A DNA stretch of 64,000 nt from Lentibacillus sediminis (GTDB taxonomy: Bacteria > Bacillota > Bacilli > Bacillales > Amphibacillaceae). The notes beneath the pieces are model-generated. The model made no database searches and had not been told where the DNA came from. It worked only from the letters and a program-made list of their open reading frames with translations. Location of the stretch: NCBI RefSeq assembly GCF_002763455.1, contig NZ_NIXK01000001.1, positions 496,001-560,000 of the forward strand, given 5' to 3'. Numbering within the stretch: position 1 is the first letter of the stretch; each line of letters begins with the position of its first letter. Below, one piece after another: positions 1 through 8,001 of this stretch. The position numbers and the translations under genes are program-made.

Positions 1-1
1 C

Positions 2-322
2 GGATTGACTGGCGGGAGCGGTGCCAGTTCCTACACGGCTTCTAAAGGCGGTGTAAGGATGCTCACCAAAGCTGTTGCCATCGATTACGCGAAACAAAAT
101 ATTCGGGTCAATTCTGTTCATCCTGGGTATATTGAGACACCAATGACCACTGAGCTTTTTCAAAATGATGAATACCGAGGCTGGTTTGAATCTCAGACAC
201 CGCTGCCACGACTTGGCAAACCTGGGGATATTGCTAATGCTGTTTTGTATTTTGCTAGTGATGAGTCTTCCTTTGTGACGGGTGTTGAATTGCCGGTTGA
301 TGGTGGGTATTATGCGCAGTAG
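2..322 (+). CDS. SDR family oxidoreductase, C-terminal part
   Basis: The reading frame is already open at the left edge, so only the last 106 codons are present and the true start lies outside the window. It carries the classical short-chain dehydrogenase active-site segment YTASK (catalytic Tyr and Lys) and the usual C-terminal end, with a DESSFVTG motif and a final DGG. These are NAD(P)-dependent cytoplasmic dehydrogenases; the substrate cannot be told. The tail is clearly related to the SDR at 21388-22152, sharing PRLGK and DESSFV. A hairpin with a short T run follows, so it probably ends its transcript. Confidence 0.85.
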   Translation, partial: GLTGGSGASSYTASKGGVRMLTKAVAIDYAKQNIRVNSVHPGYIETPMTTELFQNDEYRGWFESQTPLPRLGKPGDIANAVLYFASDESSFVTGVELPVDGGYYAQ

Positions 323-340
323 GATTGAAGTGGTGTAATG

Positions 341-379
341 AAAGGATTGCCCCTGAATGGCGAGGGGGGTGATCCTTTT
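341..379 (+). terminator. Probable rho-independent terminator after the SDR gene
   Basis: An inverted repeat AAAGGAT...ATCCTTT, with an inner GCCCC/GGGGG pairing, ends in TTTT a few bases downstream of the SDR stop codon. The loop is about eight bases. Confidence 0.6.
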
Positions 380-411
380 CATGTTACACTAATGTAGTTG
401 GAGGGTTATAT

Positions 412-1270
412 ATGGGGCAATTAAAAAAAAGCGTATTCAATTTATCAAATAAAGAAAGCGATTTAAGGGATTTTAAAATTGGATTAAAAAACAGGATTGA
501 CTTTAAAAGAGTATCAATTAACTTAGAATATAATGACGATGAAATAAACTATTGGCGGGATTCCAGAATATGTTTATTCAACAGTATTTGAGTTTCCTGC
601 TGCATTAGCTATTGATATATTAAGTGAGCTAGGGTATGAAGGTGATAAACTTAATTTTAAAACAGATACTGAAAGAATTATTCCTAATCATGTCGAAAGT
701 TTTAGTTATGTTGATTTTGATGAAATCTGGAATTTCATAAAAAAGCTTGATGAAAAAAGTTTCCTTGTTGTTATGTTATTAATTGCTTCAAGTAATTCTC
801 ATTGGGAAAGTATTACTAGTATTCAACAGTTAATCATAAAAGAATTGAATAACTTTAAATTTGAAATCGATTATAAAAGGTCATCAGTTTTTATTGCTAT
901 GTCTTTCGGTGAATCTATGCAAAAGGCAAGACACTCTATAGTTAAAGTGATTGAAGAATTTGGGTATGATGCAATGCTTATTGACATAAAAGAACATAAT
1001 AACCAAATTGTCCCAGAAATTTTTAGTGAAATAGAAAATGCGGAATTTGTCGTAAGTGATTTAACCGAACAAAAGCGAGGAGTTTATTTAGAAGCTGGTT
1101 ATGCAATGGCGAAGAAAAAACAAGTAATTTTAAGTTGTAAAACAGAAGATTTTGAAAAGAGGCATTTTGATGTTAGTCAAATTAATACAATTATATGGTC
1201 TGATGAGGATGAATTGGAAAATAGATTAAGAGAAAGAATTAAAGCCATGTATACATTGTTTAAAAGGTAA
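412..1270 (+). pseudogene. Nucleoside 2-deoxyribosyltransferase/TIR-like domain protein, frameshifted
   Basis: A good ribosome site (GGAGGG) precedes ATG 412. That frame closes at 591, while a second frame is open from 548 and runs to 1270. Removing one base near the TATTGG at 551-556 joins them into a continuous 285-residue protein. The C-terminal half has the deoxyribosyltransferase/TIR-like Rossmann pattern: VFIAMSFGESM, a central IENAEFVVSDLT, then GVYLEAGYA with the conserved Glu. The N-terminal half (about 140 residues) is not recognised. Proteins with this domain hydrolyse nucleosides or NAD-like substrates, and some act in phage defence; a defence role here is only a possibility. It could be a sequencing error rather than a dead gene. 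It is AT-rich and stands alone. Confidence 0.6.
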
Positions 1271-1673
1271 GGTTATTGTACTACCCGAACTTTGGCAACA
1301 TATTGCCGAATGTTTGAATGTACTAAGGATAAAGGTGGAAATATTGGGGTAGCATATTTATTTCATTATCTGAAATAAAAAGGAAAGAACGTAGTAAGAT
1401 AATGAAAGAACGAAGGACAGATAACTTCTTCCTATTATGACGGTGAAATTCGGACAATTGCTGATTGCATTTTTCGATTTAATAGTTTTCTTAGATTATG
1501 AACTTTAATAATTACGCCTGTTTATTGAGCTTTTAGAGACCGCCTTTTCATAAGTGGTATCTTGAATGTTTAACCATACAGCTAAAGTTTGTACGGAAGT
1601 GTTTTATTTTGCATTGCTCAAAGCAAGCTGCATTAAACGTACGTGCAACCGTTATTCTGGCTTAATTGAACTC
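1271..1673. other. Intergenic stretch, no recognisable gene
   Basis: About 400 AT-rich bases follow the frameshifted gene. Both strands were read: only short interrupted frames occur, none with a convincing ribosome site or recognisable protein. It may be decayed remains of a downstream partner gene, but nothing identifies it. Confidence 0.5.
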
Positions 1674-1703
1674 AAAAAAGCAGGGACAGTTTTGCCGTCC
1701 CTT
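1674..1703 (-). terminator. Terminator for tgl
   Basis: Read on the minus strand, AGGGAC and GTCCCT arms surround a nine-base loop and are followed by GC and six T residues, just past the tgl stop codon. Confidence 0.75.
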
Positions 1704-1716
1704 AGTCCAACGCCAA

Positions 1717-2622
1717 TCAATCCAATGTATAATTAATCGTTATCTTCATATTACCCCTGCCCCACAAGCCTACTAAGAATCCGTAATAATAATACGAAAT
1801 AGATGGTTGGTTATGATGGTAGATCGTATCATATAATATTACCCGATTTGCAGGCATCCTATCAGATAGATGGTTTCTTTGTTTTAGCTCGATCCAATGG
1901 TCGAAAGAGGGCCGTACTATTTTATCAAGTATATAAGCATCCTCTTTATCCGATTCACCCAACGTGTTTAGTTTCTTGATCATTTCTTCCGCGCTTAGTA
2001 TTCCCATGCCATGTCCATAATAAAGACCATCCCCAAGGTATACGGAATTTTCCCCTTGCCATTGAGGTTTAATATTGTCAGGGTTTTCAAAATAAACGAC
2101 ATCACCTGGAATTGGATCAGTCTCTGTAACGGTTTTCAAAACAAGATCAGAATCTGTTAACCAGCTATACAAATATAAATCCTTAAAGTAATTATTAAAT
2201 GTTTCAGCTCCCAGGTATTGAATCAAGGCATCATAGTAAACAATGGTCATAGCTGTTGCGCATTCAAACGCGTATTCATCGCCATTGTTAAAAACATCGG
2301 AGATTGCGTCTGAAGGCTTGACCCCTTCTCTTAAACGGATACCGCCTTGTTCCGTGACAGTCCAATACCTATCATTAGCCTTTGTGTTTTCAAAGGTGGC
2401 AAAGCTTGCATTGCTGTTGTTCAGCTTTTTTGCTGCCTCAATAATATGCTCCCTTATAAGAATGGTGCTCTCCAAGTCCTGGAAGGTTAGGTACCTGTAA
2501 ACTGTTGAGCTTTTGTCCAGCTCTTTTAAAATATGTCTACTTTTATTTGAAATCGAGATTTTATCAATCAATTCATCCCAATGAAAGGTCGTACCCGAAA
2601 CTTTAATCATTTTTGTACACAC
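1717..2622 (-). CDS. tgl: Protein-glutamine gamma-glutamyltransferase (spore coat transglutaminase)
   Basis: The protein cross-links spore coat proteins through glutamyl-lysine bonds. The segment YAFECATAM, with the nucleophile at about Cys121, matches the B. subtilis Tgl active site, and the surrounding WRGEN-like (QWQGENSVYLGDG) and YGHGMGI segments also match. At 301 residues it is longer than the B. subtilis enzyme (about 245), with the extra length mainly at the C-terminus after about residue 255. An alternative start is Met5 (MIKVSG), which fits the family N-terminus better. It is a single-gene transcript with its own terminator. In Bacillus the gene is expressed in the late mother cell; no sigma-K promoter was assigned here. 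Confidence 0.9.
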   Translation of the reverse strand: MCTKMIKVSGTTFHWDELIDKISISNKSRHILKELDKSSTVYRYLTFQDLESTILIREHIIEAAKKLNNSNASFATFENTKANDRYWTVTEQGGIRLREGVKPSDAISDVFNNGDEYAFECATAMTIVYYDALIQYLGAETFNNYFKDLYLYSWLTDSDLVLKTVTETDPIPGDVVYFENPDNIKPQWQGENSVYLGDGLYYGHGMGILSAEEMIKKLNTLGESDKEDAYILDKIVRPSFDHWIELKQRNHLSDRMPANRVILYDTIYHHNQPSISYYYYGFLVGLWGRGNMKITINYTLD

Positions 2623-2729
2623 CTATCCTGAAAAGTCATGATGATAGTGTATACAATCAAAAAGAATTTGTGATACCTTCTATCGTGAGTTTACACAATA
2701 TTTTATAAAAAACTTTTTCAAAAAAACAT

Positions 2730-2756
2730 TAAACATCCACGGGCTGCTGCCGATAT
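2730..2756 (+). promoter_or_regulatory. Sigma-D (flagellar) promoter for csrA-hag
   Basis: TAAA at 2730-2733 and GCCGATAT at 2749-2756 are separated by exactly 15 bases. That is the Bacillus sigma-D consensus, and it sits directly upstream of the CsrA-like gene and flagellin. Confidence 0.85.
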
Positions 2757-2785
2757 AAGAAGTATCATCAAGGAGGATGAGCGCC

Positions 2786-2971
2786 ATGGCCCTAACGTTA
2801 GGAAGAAAGCCCGGTGAGAAGGTCTTTTTAGTGGACGATCAGGGGCGAGAGGTTGAAATTGAAGTAGTAAGCCGGGAAGACAAGCTGAGTAACTATACAC
2901 AGCTACGAATCAGCGCTCCACGGGATTTTCAGATTGTACGTGGAGAGATTTACAATAGTGATTCCAAGTAA
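2786..2971 (+). CDS. csrA: CsrA-family RNA-binding regulator, divergent
   Basis: This 61-residue protein begins LTLGRKPGE, like the CsrA signature LTRKxGE, and ends RISAPRDFQIVRGEIY, matching the CsrA APxxVxVxRxEIY strand. The two RNA-contacting arginines are kept (Arg7 and Arg52), but the middle is longer and unlike ordinary CsrA. The ATG at 2786 was chosen because AGGAGG at 2771-2776 is nine bases upstream; the ATG at 2777 touches that site. CsrA represses flagellin translation by covering its ribosome site. In B. subtilis it is itself sequestered by FliW, which is not in this window. Transcribed with hag from the sigma-D promoter. Confidence 0.8.
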   Translation: MALTLGRKPGEKVFLVDDQGREVEIEVVSREDKLSNYTQLRISAPRDFQIVRGEIYNSDSK

Positions 2972-2989
2972 TTGGAATGATTATAAATC

Positions 2990-3015
2990 AGCAAGCCAAA
3001 TGGACGTGGCTTGCT
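2990..3015 (+). promoter_or_regulatory. CsrA binding site, hairpin in the hag leader
   Basis: Perfect eight-base arms AGCAAGCC and GGCTTGCT enclose the ten-base loop AAATGGACGT. GGA in a hairpin loop within an ACANGGANGT-like context is the hallmark of a CsrA target. It corresponds in place to the upstream CsrA site in the B. subtilis hag leader. Confidence 0.7.
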
Positions 3016-3025
3016 AGAAAACAAA

Positions 3026-3035
3026 ACATGGAGGT
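3026..3035 (+). promoter_or_regulatory. CsrA binding site overlapping the hag ribosome site
   Basis: ACATGGAGGT matches the consensus ACANGGANGT at every position and contains the GGAGGT ribosome binding site, seven bases before ATG 3043. Binding here would block translation initiation. Confidence 0.7.
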
Positions 3036-3042
3036 AAGGTAA

Positions 3043-4215
3043 ATGATTATCAATCATAACATTGCGGCGCTAAACACGCACCGCCAGCTGACAGGCAACC
3101 AAAACGCAGTACAGGGATCGCTGGAGAAGCTTTCTTCGGGTCTTCAGATCAACAAAGCAGGAGATGACGCAGCGGGTCTTGCGATTTCTGAGAAGATGCG
3201 CGGGCAGATTCGTGGGTTGGAGATGGCTGAGAAGAATGCGCAGGATGGGATTTCTTTGATTCAGACTGCTGAGGGAGCGATGAACGAATCTCATGCTATT
3301 TTGCAGCGGATGCGGGAGTTGGCTACTCAGAGTGCGAACGATACGAATACGGATGCGGATCGTGCGGAGCTACAGAAAGAAGTGGATCAGCTTGCTAATG
3401 CGTTGAACGATATTTCTGAGGATACGGAGTTTAATACTCAGAGCTTATTGGATGGTTCATTTGAAGGGACTTTCCATATTGGAGCTAATGAAGGGCAAAA
3501 TTTATCAGTTGAGATTGGTGATATGAGTGCTGAGGCTCTAGGGGTAGTCGGTGTCGAATCTACTGAAGCAACAATTGCTAGTAACTATGTTGTTACAAAT
3601 TCAAATGGTGAAGAGATCAACATTGAGTTTGCTGACTTAGAAACGGGTACTGAAGAAACTGAGGGATCTCATACTTTTAATGAAGAAAATAACACGTTGA
3701 CTATTACATTGGCACAAGATGCTGGTGCAGATGCAAGCAGTCCTGGTGCAATCAGTTCAACGCATAATGATGTTTTAGCCGCAATTAATAGCGTTAGTGG
3801 ATTAAATGCAACTTTAGCAGATAGTGTGGCAGATGGAAGTGCGGAAATTGGCGGTACTACTGTGCCTGCAGATGGTAATGTCAGTGCTGCAACAACACCT
3901 GATCCAGACAAAGGTATAAATATATCTACACAATCAGCAGCTGACAATGCCATCACAACTATCCAATCAGCTATTGATCAGGTATCAGCTGAACGTTCCA
4001 AACTAGGTGCAGTCCAAAACCGTCTGGATCACACCATCAACAACCTGGGAACTTCAGCAGAAAACTTAACCGCTGCTGAATCTCGTATTAGGGACGTGGA
4101 CATGGCGAAAGAAATGATGGAATTCACGAAGAATAACATCCTTTCCCAAGCGGCACAATCAATGCTGGCTCAAGCAAATCAGCAACCGCAGGGAGTATTG
4201 CAGTTGTTGCAATAA
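3043..4215 (+). CDS. hag: Flagellin
   Basis: The structural subunit of the flagellar filament, exported through the flagellar type III apparatus. The N-terminal D0/D1 region begins MIINHNIAALNTHRQL and contains the conserved KLSSGLQINKAGDDAAGLAISEKM core (residues about 30-53). The C-terminal D1/D0 region has NNLGTSAENLTAAESRIRD and ends in QQPQGVLQLLQ. The central part (about residues 165-300) is variable, acidic and Ala/Thr-rich, as expected of the surface-exposed domain. At 390 residues it is longer than B. subtilis Hag (304). It follows csrA by 71 bases in the same sigma-D transcript, has two CsrA sites in its leader, and is closed by a terminator. Confidence 0.97.
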   Translation: MIINHNIAALNTHRQLTGNQNAVQGSLEKLSSGLQINKAGDDAAGLAISEKMRGQIRGLEMAEKNAQDGISLIQTAEGAMNESHAILQRMRELATQSANDTNTDADRAELQKEVDQLANALNDISEDTEFNTQSLLDGSFEGTFHIGANEGQNLSVEIGDMSAEALGVVGVESTEATIASNYVVTNSNGEEINIEFADLETGTEETEGSHTFNEENNTLTITLAQDAGADASSPGAISSTHNDVLAAINSVSGLNATLADSVADGSAEIGGTTVPADGNVSAATTPDPDKGINISTQSAADNAITTIQSAIDQVSAERSKLGAVQNRLDHTINNLGTSAENLTAAESRIRDVDMAKEMMEFTKNNILSQAAQSMLAQANQQPQGVLQLLQ

Positions 4216-4230
4216 GGATAAATTACTTTG

Positions 4231-4266
4231 GGGAGACTCTAGATTACTAGGGTCTCTTTTCTTTTT
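4231..4266 (+). terminator. Terminator after flagellin
   Basis: GAGACTCTAG and CTAGGGTCTC arms with an ATTA loop are followed by TTTTCTTTTT. Confidence 0.85.
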
Positions 4267-4356
4267 GGTGAAGAATTATAATCTAAACAACTAAAAACAG
4301 CATCTTCTATATTATTCTTGGAACTCTCTTTTTGTAAAAGCATCCCCAGAGAAGAA

Positions 4357-4390
4357 AAAACTGCCAGAGTTTACTTTACTCGGCAGTTTT
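4357..4390 (-). terminator. Terminator for the minus-strand ATP-grasp gene
   Basis: AAAACTGCC and GGCAGTTTT form nine perfect pairs. With the A run on one side and T run on the other it could work in both directions. Confidence 0.75.
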
Positions 4391-4440
4391 ATAACCTGTA
4401 ATGGCTTTATGGTTGATTTTATATATTAGACCTGATACTT

Positions 4441-6897
4441 CTAGGTTGCAGACATTACATACTCAACTTGTTCAATAATACTATTCGCGTATACAGTATG
4501 ATCATAAACTGTAGCAGGACCACTAGGATCAACATCAATCAAACGTAATTGCTTAAACTCGTTGACTCCAAATGATATAGATACTTCGCGAAAGGTATCA
4601 CCATAGACATCTCGAAGGAGTTTAGCAATCTGTATAGATACCTCTTGGATATCACTACCAAGATACTCTGCGTTTTTGTCTTCATAATTAGTATTTAGAA
4701 ACTGTGCAAGCTCTTCTTGATCAAGAGTTTTAGTATCTTTAAAGTCCTGACTTTCCGCATAAAGACTTACAAATTTCCACCCTTGTTCATTCAACATAAG
4801 GTAGGTATGGATGGTGAATGGCTTGCCGTCTTTATCCAGTCCTCTGGGGTCTTTTTGTACAAGCAATTTGCTACTCTTTATCTGCTCTCTAAATTTGTTT
4901 AGCAGAGGTAATTCATTGTATGTTTGAACTGAATTAGCTCTCGATAAATTATATTTACCGTTTGGCAGAGGTTCTACATACTGCACTCCTGCTGTGGCAC
5001 TCCGCATTTCAGGTTTAAGCAGAACATCACCATACTTTTCAATATACCGGAATATATCACGTGTCCTATTAACTTTTTGAAATGGCGAAAAGATACTGGC
5101 TAACCTGGTGTTTTCTTGAATTTTATTATAAATTTCGGAACGACTATGCTGGATTCCAGGCCACTGATTAATAAAATGAACCTCTTCAAGTTCTTCATAA
5201 ATCCATTCAGCATTCTTATGACCTCGCAGTTTTAACCGGTCAAATATCACGTCAGGATATTCAACCACTTTTGGTACCCATTCATCATCTTCATAAAAAT
5301 ATCCTTTTATGAGCATTTGCTCATAATCAATATCTTTAGGTGTAAATAAAAATAGATGGATCTGTTTCTCTTTAGCTAATTCGGCAAAAGCAACTGCTAA
5401 TGAATCACCTTTAATTTTTCCCATAAGGATACCGATCGTTGTTTGGTTATCTAATCTTACCAGCTCAAGATTTGAAGTTTGAGAGTTGAACATACCACTT
5501 CTGGATTTCCTCACGCTGTCCGAGTAGGCAATTCCGTTTTTGGCGATATATTTAGCATAGGCGATTGTATTTATTGCTCTTTTTTCTTCATGATAAGCAG
5601 TTTGTGGGCCGTTATTGGCCTCATGCATCCAGTATCTCCCATTTTCGTCAATGGCCAGATCGATGCCAAGCTCATCAAGAGAAAGGTTATGTAATTTATC
5701 CAGGTGGTGTGCTAATTCTAAGGAGAGGCGCAGGATAATTTCTTCGTGTTTTTTACCGGCCTCTCCATATTCCTGAATTAGAAACGTATGAAGATCTTCC
5801 ACTTTTCCATCTGTTGCAACGTTACTTAGATTGCTCTTTTTATTACCCACTCTTGGATAAATATGAGTTAACACCCATTTCCCTTCCGCATTCTTTTGTA
5901 CATGTGCCCGAATGTGATAAGGTTCATCATTTTTGGTTCTCGTATGCACATACTTTTGAACAATAAAACTTCCTTGTTTCTTCAATACAACAGAGAGCAG
6001 CCATTTGTGAAACGCCTCAGCACTATAAATACGCTCTTTTTTATGCTCTTTTATTACATACTTGTTTGCCTTTTTTTCAACAAAATAGATATTTTCGCCC
6101 CGGTTACCCATCAGGTATTTAAACACGACATGATTATTGTGCTTTAAAAACGCATAGATTTCACTTTCTTTTTGACATACTCTAAATGGCACAAGTAATT
6201 CGGCGTACTTCCGAAACTTAGCCATCCGTTTTGGCAAAGAATACTTATTACCAACGTGAAAACTGGTAAATGGAATAATCCTTCTCAGTTTTCGCTCTGC
6301 ATGTGACTGTCTCCCTGCACCGACATTGTTAATAACATCGGGAAAGGGCAGGGGGAGACGTTGCCAATTTCCATTCTCAAACACATCAGCAATAACTTCT
6401 TTTTTATCAAAGTCAACGTCGGTTGATGTGAAAAAACATAACCTGGTATGTTGTCTTTCACTTTCCACGATTAGCGAATGTATTCGTTCTTTTGTATAAA
6501 TTTCACGAGGGTTGTGAAATGAGGAGAACACACCAATTGTATATACTTTGTCTTGATTTTGCTGGTCAATTTCCTGAGATAAACCATTCGCAGTTTTCTT
6601 TAAGACCGGCAGAAAAGAGAACTGTAATATCTCATTGATTTTAATGAAGTTTCCTTTCTCCAGCAATTGTACGATCTCAATTAGATACTTTTCTATTTTA
6701 TTTTTCTCCGCAGCCCAGCCGGTATTATTTAGACTGTTGCTGATTGCACTGAAGCCTTCCGTGATGGAACTGAGAATAAAAATACTTTGGTTTAACTCCT
6801 TTTGTTTTATAAGCTGATGAAAATGCTCGGAAGCCTCAACTAAGGTTTGGAATATATTGTTTATCTGTTGAATGTTTTGATCTGATAATGTACACAT
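4441..6897 (-). CDS. Tandem YheC/YheD-type ATP-grasp protein
   Basis: This 818-residue protein has a helical N-terminus (about 1-120) and then two consecutive YheC/D-like ATP-grasp units. The first spans roughly 125-470 and contains ELGIDLAIDENGRYWMHEAN with metal-binding Glu/Asn residues. The second spans roughly 480-818, and its matching segment reads SFGVNEFKQLRLIDVDPSG. B. subtilis has separate YheC (about 363 residues) and YheD (about 453), which lie on the spore coat; the sum is close to this length, so a fusion or tandem duplication is likely. Changed residues in the second unit suggest it may be less active. ATP-dependent ligase chemistry is known for the fold; the substrate is unknown. 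Monocistronic with its own terminator. Confidence 0.8.
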   Translation of the reverse strand: MCTLSDQNIQQINNIFQTLVEASEHFHQLIKQKELNQSIFILSSITEGFSAISNSLNNTGWAAEKNKIEKYLIEIVQLLEKGNFIKINEILQFSFLPVLKKTANGLSQEIDQQNQDKVYTIGVFSSFHNPREIYTKERIHSLIVESERQHTRLCFFTSTDVDFDKKEVIADVFENGNWQRLPLPFPDVINNVGAGRQSHAERKLRRIIPFTSFHVGNKYSLPKRMAKFRKYAELLVPFRVCQKESEIYAFLKHNNHVVFKYLMGNRGENIYFVEKKANKYVIKEHKKERIYSAEAFHKWLLSVVLKKQGSFIVQKYVHTRTKNDEPYHIRAHVQKNAEGKWVLTHIYPRVGNKKSNLSNVATDGKVEDLHTFLIQEYGEAGKKHEEIILRLSLELAHHLDKLHNLSLDELGIDLAIDENGRYWMHEANNGPQTAYHEEKRAINTIAYAKYIAKNGIAYSDSVRKSRSGMFNSQTSNLELVRLDNQTTIGILMGKIKGDSLAVAFAELAKEKQIHLFLFTPKDIDYEQMLIKGYFYEDDEWVPKVVEYPDVIFDRLKLRGHKNAEWIYEELEEVHFINQWPGIQHSRSEIYNKIQENTRLASIFSPFQKVNRTRDIFRYIEKYGDVLLKPEMRSATAGVQYVEPLPNGKYNLSRANSVQTYNELPLLNKFREQIKSSKLLVQKDPRGLDKDGKPFTIHTYLMLNEQGWKFVSLYAESQDFKDTKTLDQEELAQFLNTNYEDKNAEYLGSDIQEVSIQIAKLLRDVYGDTFREVSISFGVNEFKQLRLIDVDPSGPATVYDHTVYANSIIEQVEYVMSAT

Positions 6898-7026
6898 AGG
6901 AACACTCCTAACAAAATGATCTAATATTAATATCGGTTAGAGATGGGATTTATTGAATGGAGGTTTGATAATAAAAAGACTTTCTCAAAAGAAGAGGTGG
7001 AGGCAAGATTGGTATGTTGAAAGGGT

Positions 7027-7075
7027 TTGCATTAATTTATAACTTAGATATAATTGAATTAGCTAATTTAGCTAA
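7027..7075 (+). promoter_or_regulatory. Sigma-A promoter with paired TTAGCTAA operator for the Phd-Uma2 gene
   Basis: TTGCAT at 7027-7032 and TATAAT at 7049-7054 are 16 bases apart. Two copies of the self-complementary octamer TTAGCTAA follow at 7059-7066 and 7068-7075, nine bases apart, where transcription would begin. Phd/YefM antitoxins repress their own promoters through repeated short palindromes, so these are candidate operator half-sites. Confidence 0.55.
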
Positions 7076-7100
7076 TATATGTGATGGTAGGTGCCACACG

Positions 7101-7835
7101 ATGATCGTCAGTTCAACCGAGGTACAGAATAACTTTGGGAAGTATTTAATGCTTGCGGCGAAAGAAGAAGTTATTGTCACACGAAATGGTGTCGAGATTG
7201 CAAGATTGCAGAAGGTGGAAGAACCTGAGGCAGCACTGCAAGAAAGCACCGTAAAGGAAATGCCTCTACCTTACCATGCCAAATCCCAAAAGGCGACGTA
7301 TGAGGAATTTCAGGAATTAACGCTTGATGAGGAAAACCGGTATGAATATATTGACGGAGAGATTTATTTGCTGGCTTCACCAAGGACAGCACATCAATAT
7401 GCAGCTGGCACATTGTTTGGCCATTTTTTTAATCATTTTCAGGGAAGTAAATGTACGCCGTTCACGGCACCCTATGACATTCATCTCAAGCGCCCAAGCT
7501 ATGATGACCCTAGTGTTGTGCAACCTGATTTAATGATTATTTGCGATTTGGATGATCATCTGAACGACCAGGATTATTATACAGGGGTTCCGTCTCTTGT
7601 AGTTGAAATTTTATCAGAAAGCACACAAGGCAAGGATCTGGTCAAAAAGCTGGACCTTTATATGGAATGCGGTGTTGGAGAGTATTGGATTGTTGATCCG
7701 TCTGAGAAGAAAGTGATTATTTATTATTTTGAGGAGCGGGAGATTAGACGGACGGTGATTTGTAAATCGACGGAAACCGCAGATTCGTTTCTTTTTGATG
7801 GGCTTTCTGTGGATCTTGGACGGGTGTTTAAGTAG
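7101..7835 (+). CDS. Phd/YefM antitoxin domain fused to Uma2-family PD-(D/E)XK nuclease
   Basis: Residues 1-44 match the Phd/YefM DNA-binding antitoxin fold (MIVSSTEVQNNFGKYL, then EEVIVTRNGVEIARL). From about residue 60 the protein is a Uma2 (DUF820) nuclease-like domain: YEYIDGEIYLLASP, VVQPDLMIICD with the PD pair, SLVVEILSEST with the acidic residue, then a Lys and GVGEYWIVDP. The frame is open back to 7014, but the 29 extra codons overlap a good promoter and do not resemble Phd, so ATG 7101 is preferred. Uma2 proteins are abundant but their function is uncertain. No separate toxin gene is adjacent, so this looks like a single-gene unit that may control its own expression. Confidence 0.75.
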   Translation: MIVSSTEVQNNFGKYLMLAAKEEVIVTRNGVEIARLQKVEEPEAALQESTVKEMPLPYHAKSQKATYEEFQELTLDEENRYEYIDGEIYLLASPRTAHQYAAGTLFGHFFNHFQGSKCTPFTAPYDIHLKRPSYDDPSVVQPDLMIICDLDDHLNDQDYYTGVPSLVVEILSESTQGKDLVKKLDLYMECGVGEYWIVDPSEKKVIIYYFEEREIRRTVICKSTETADSFLFDGLSVDLGRVFK

Positions 7836-8001
7836 TGAGAGGTACTAAATGAGTATTTTAAAAAGGCGAGCAAACACCCGTCTTCACTATTTAATGCGCC
7901 GTCAATGTTGTGGTTTTTGTAGTTGATTGGAAGATTCATATTATCACATTAATATGATATAGTTATGATAGCGCTACCAACCGTAAAAGAGGAGGCTAAC
8001 A

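Noticed and set aside
2777-2785. Upstream ATG for the CsrA-like gene.
   Set aside because: It touches the ribosome site AGGAGG; ATG 2786 has proper spacing and gives the family N-terminus.
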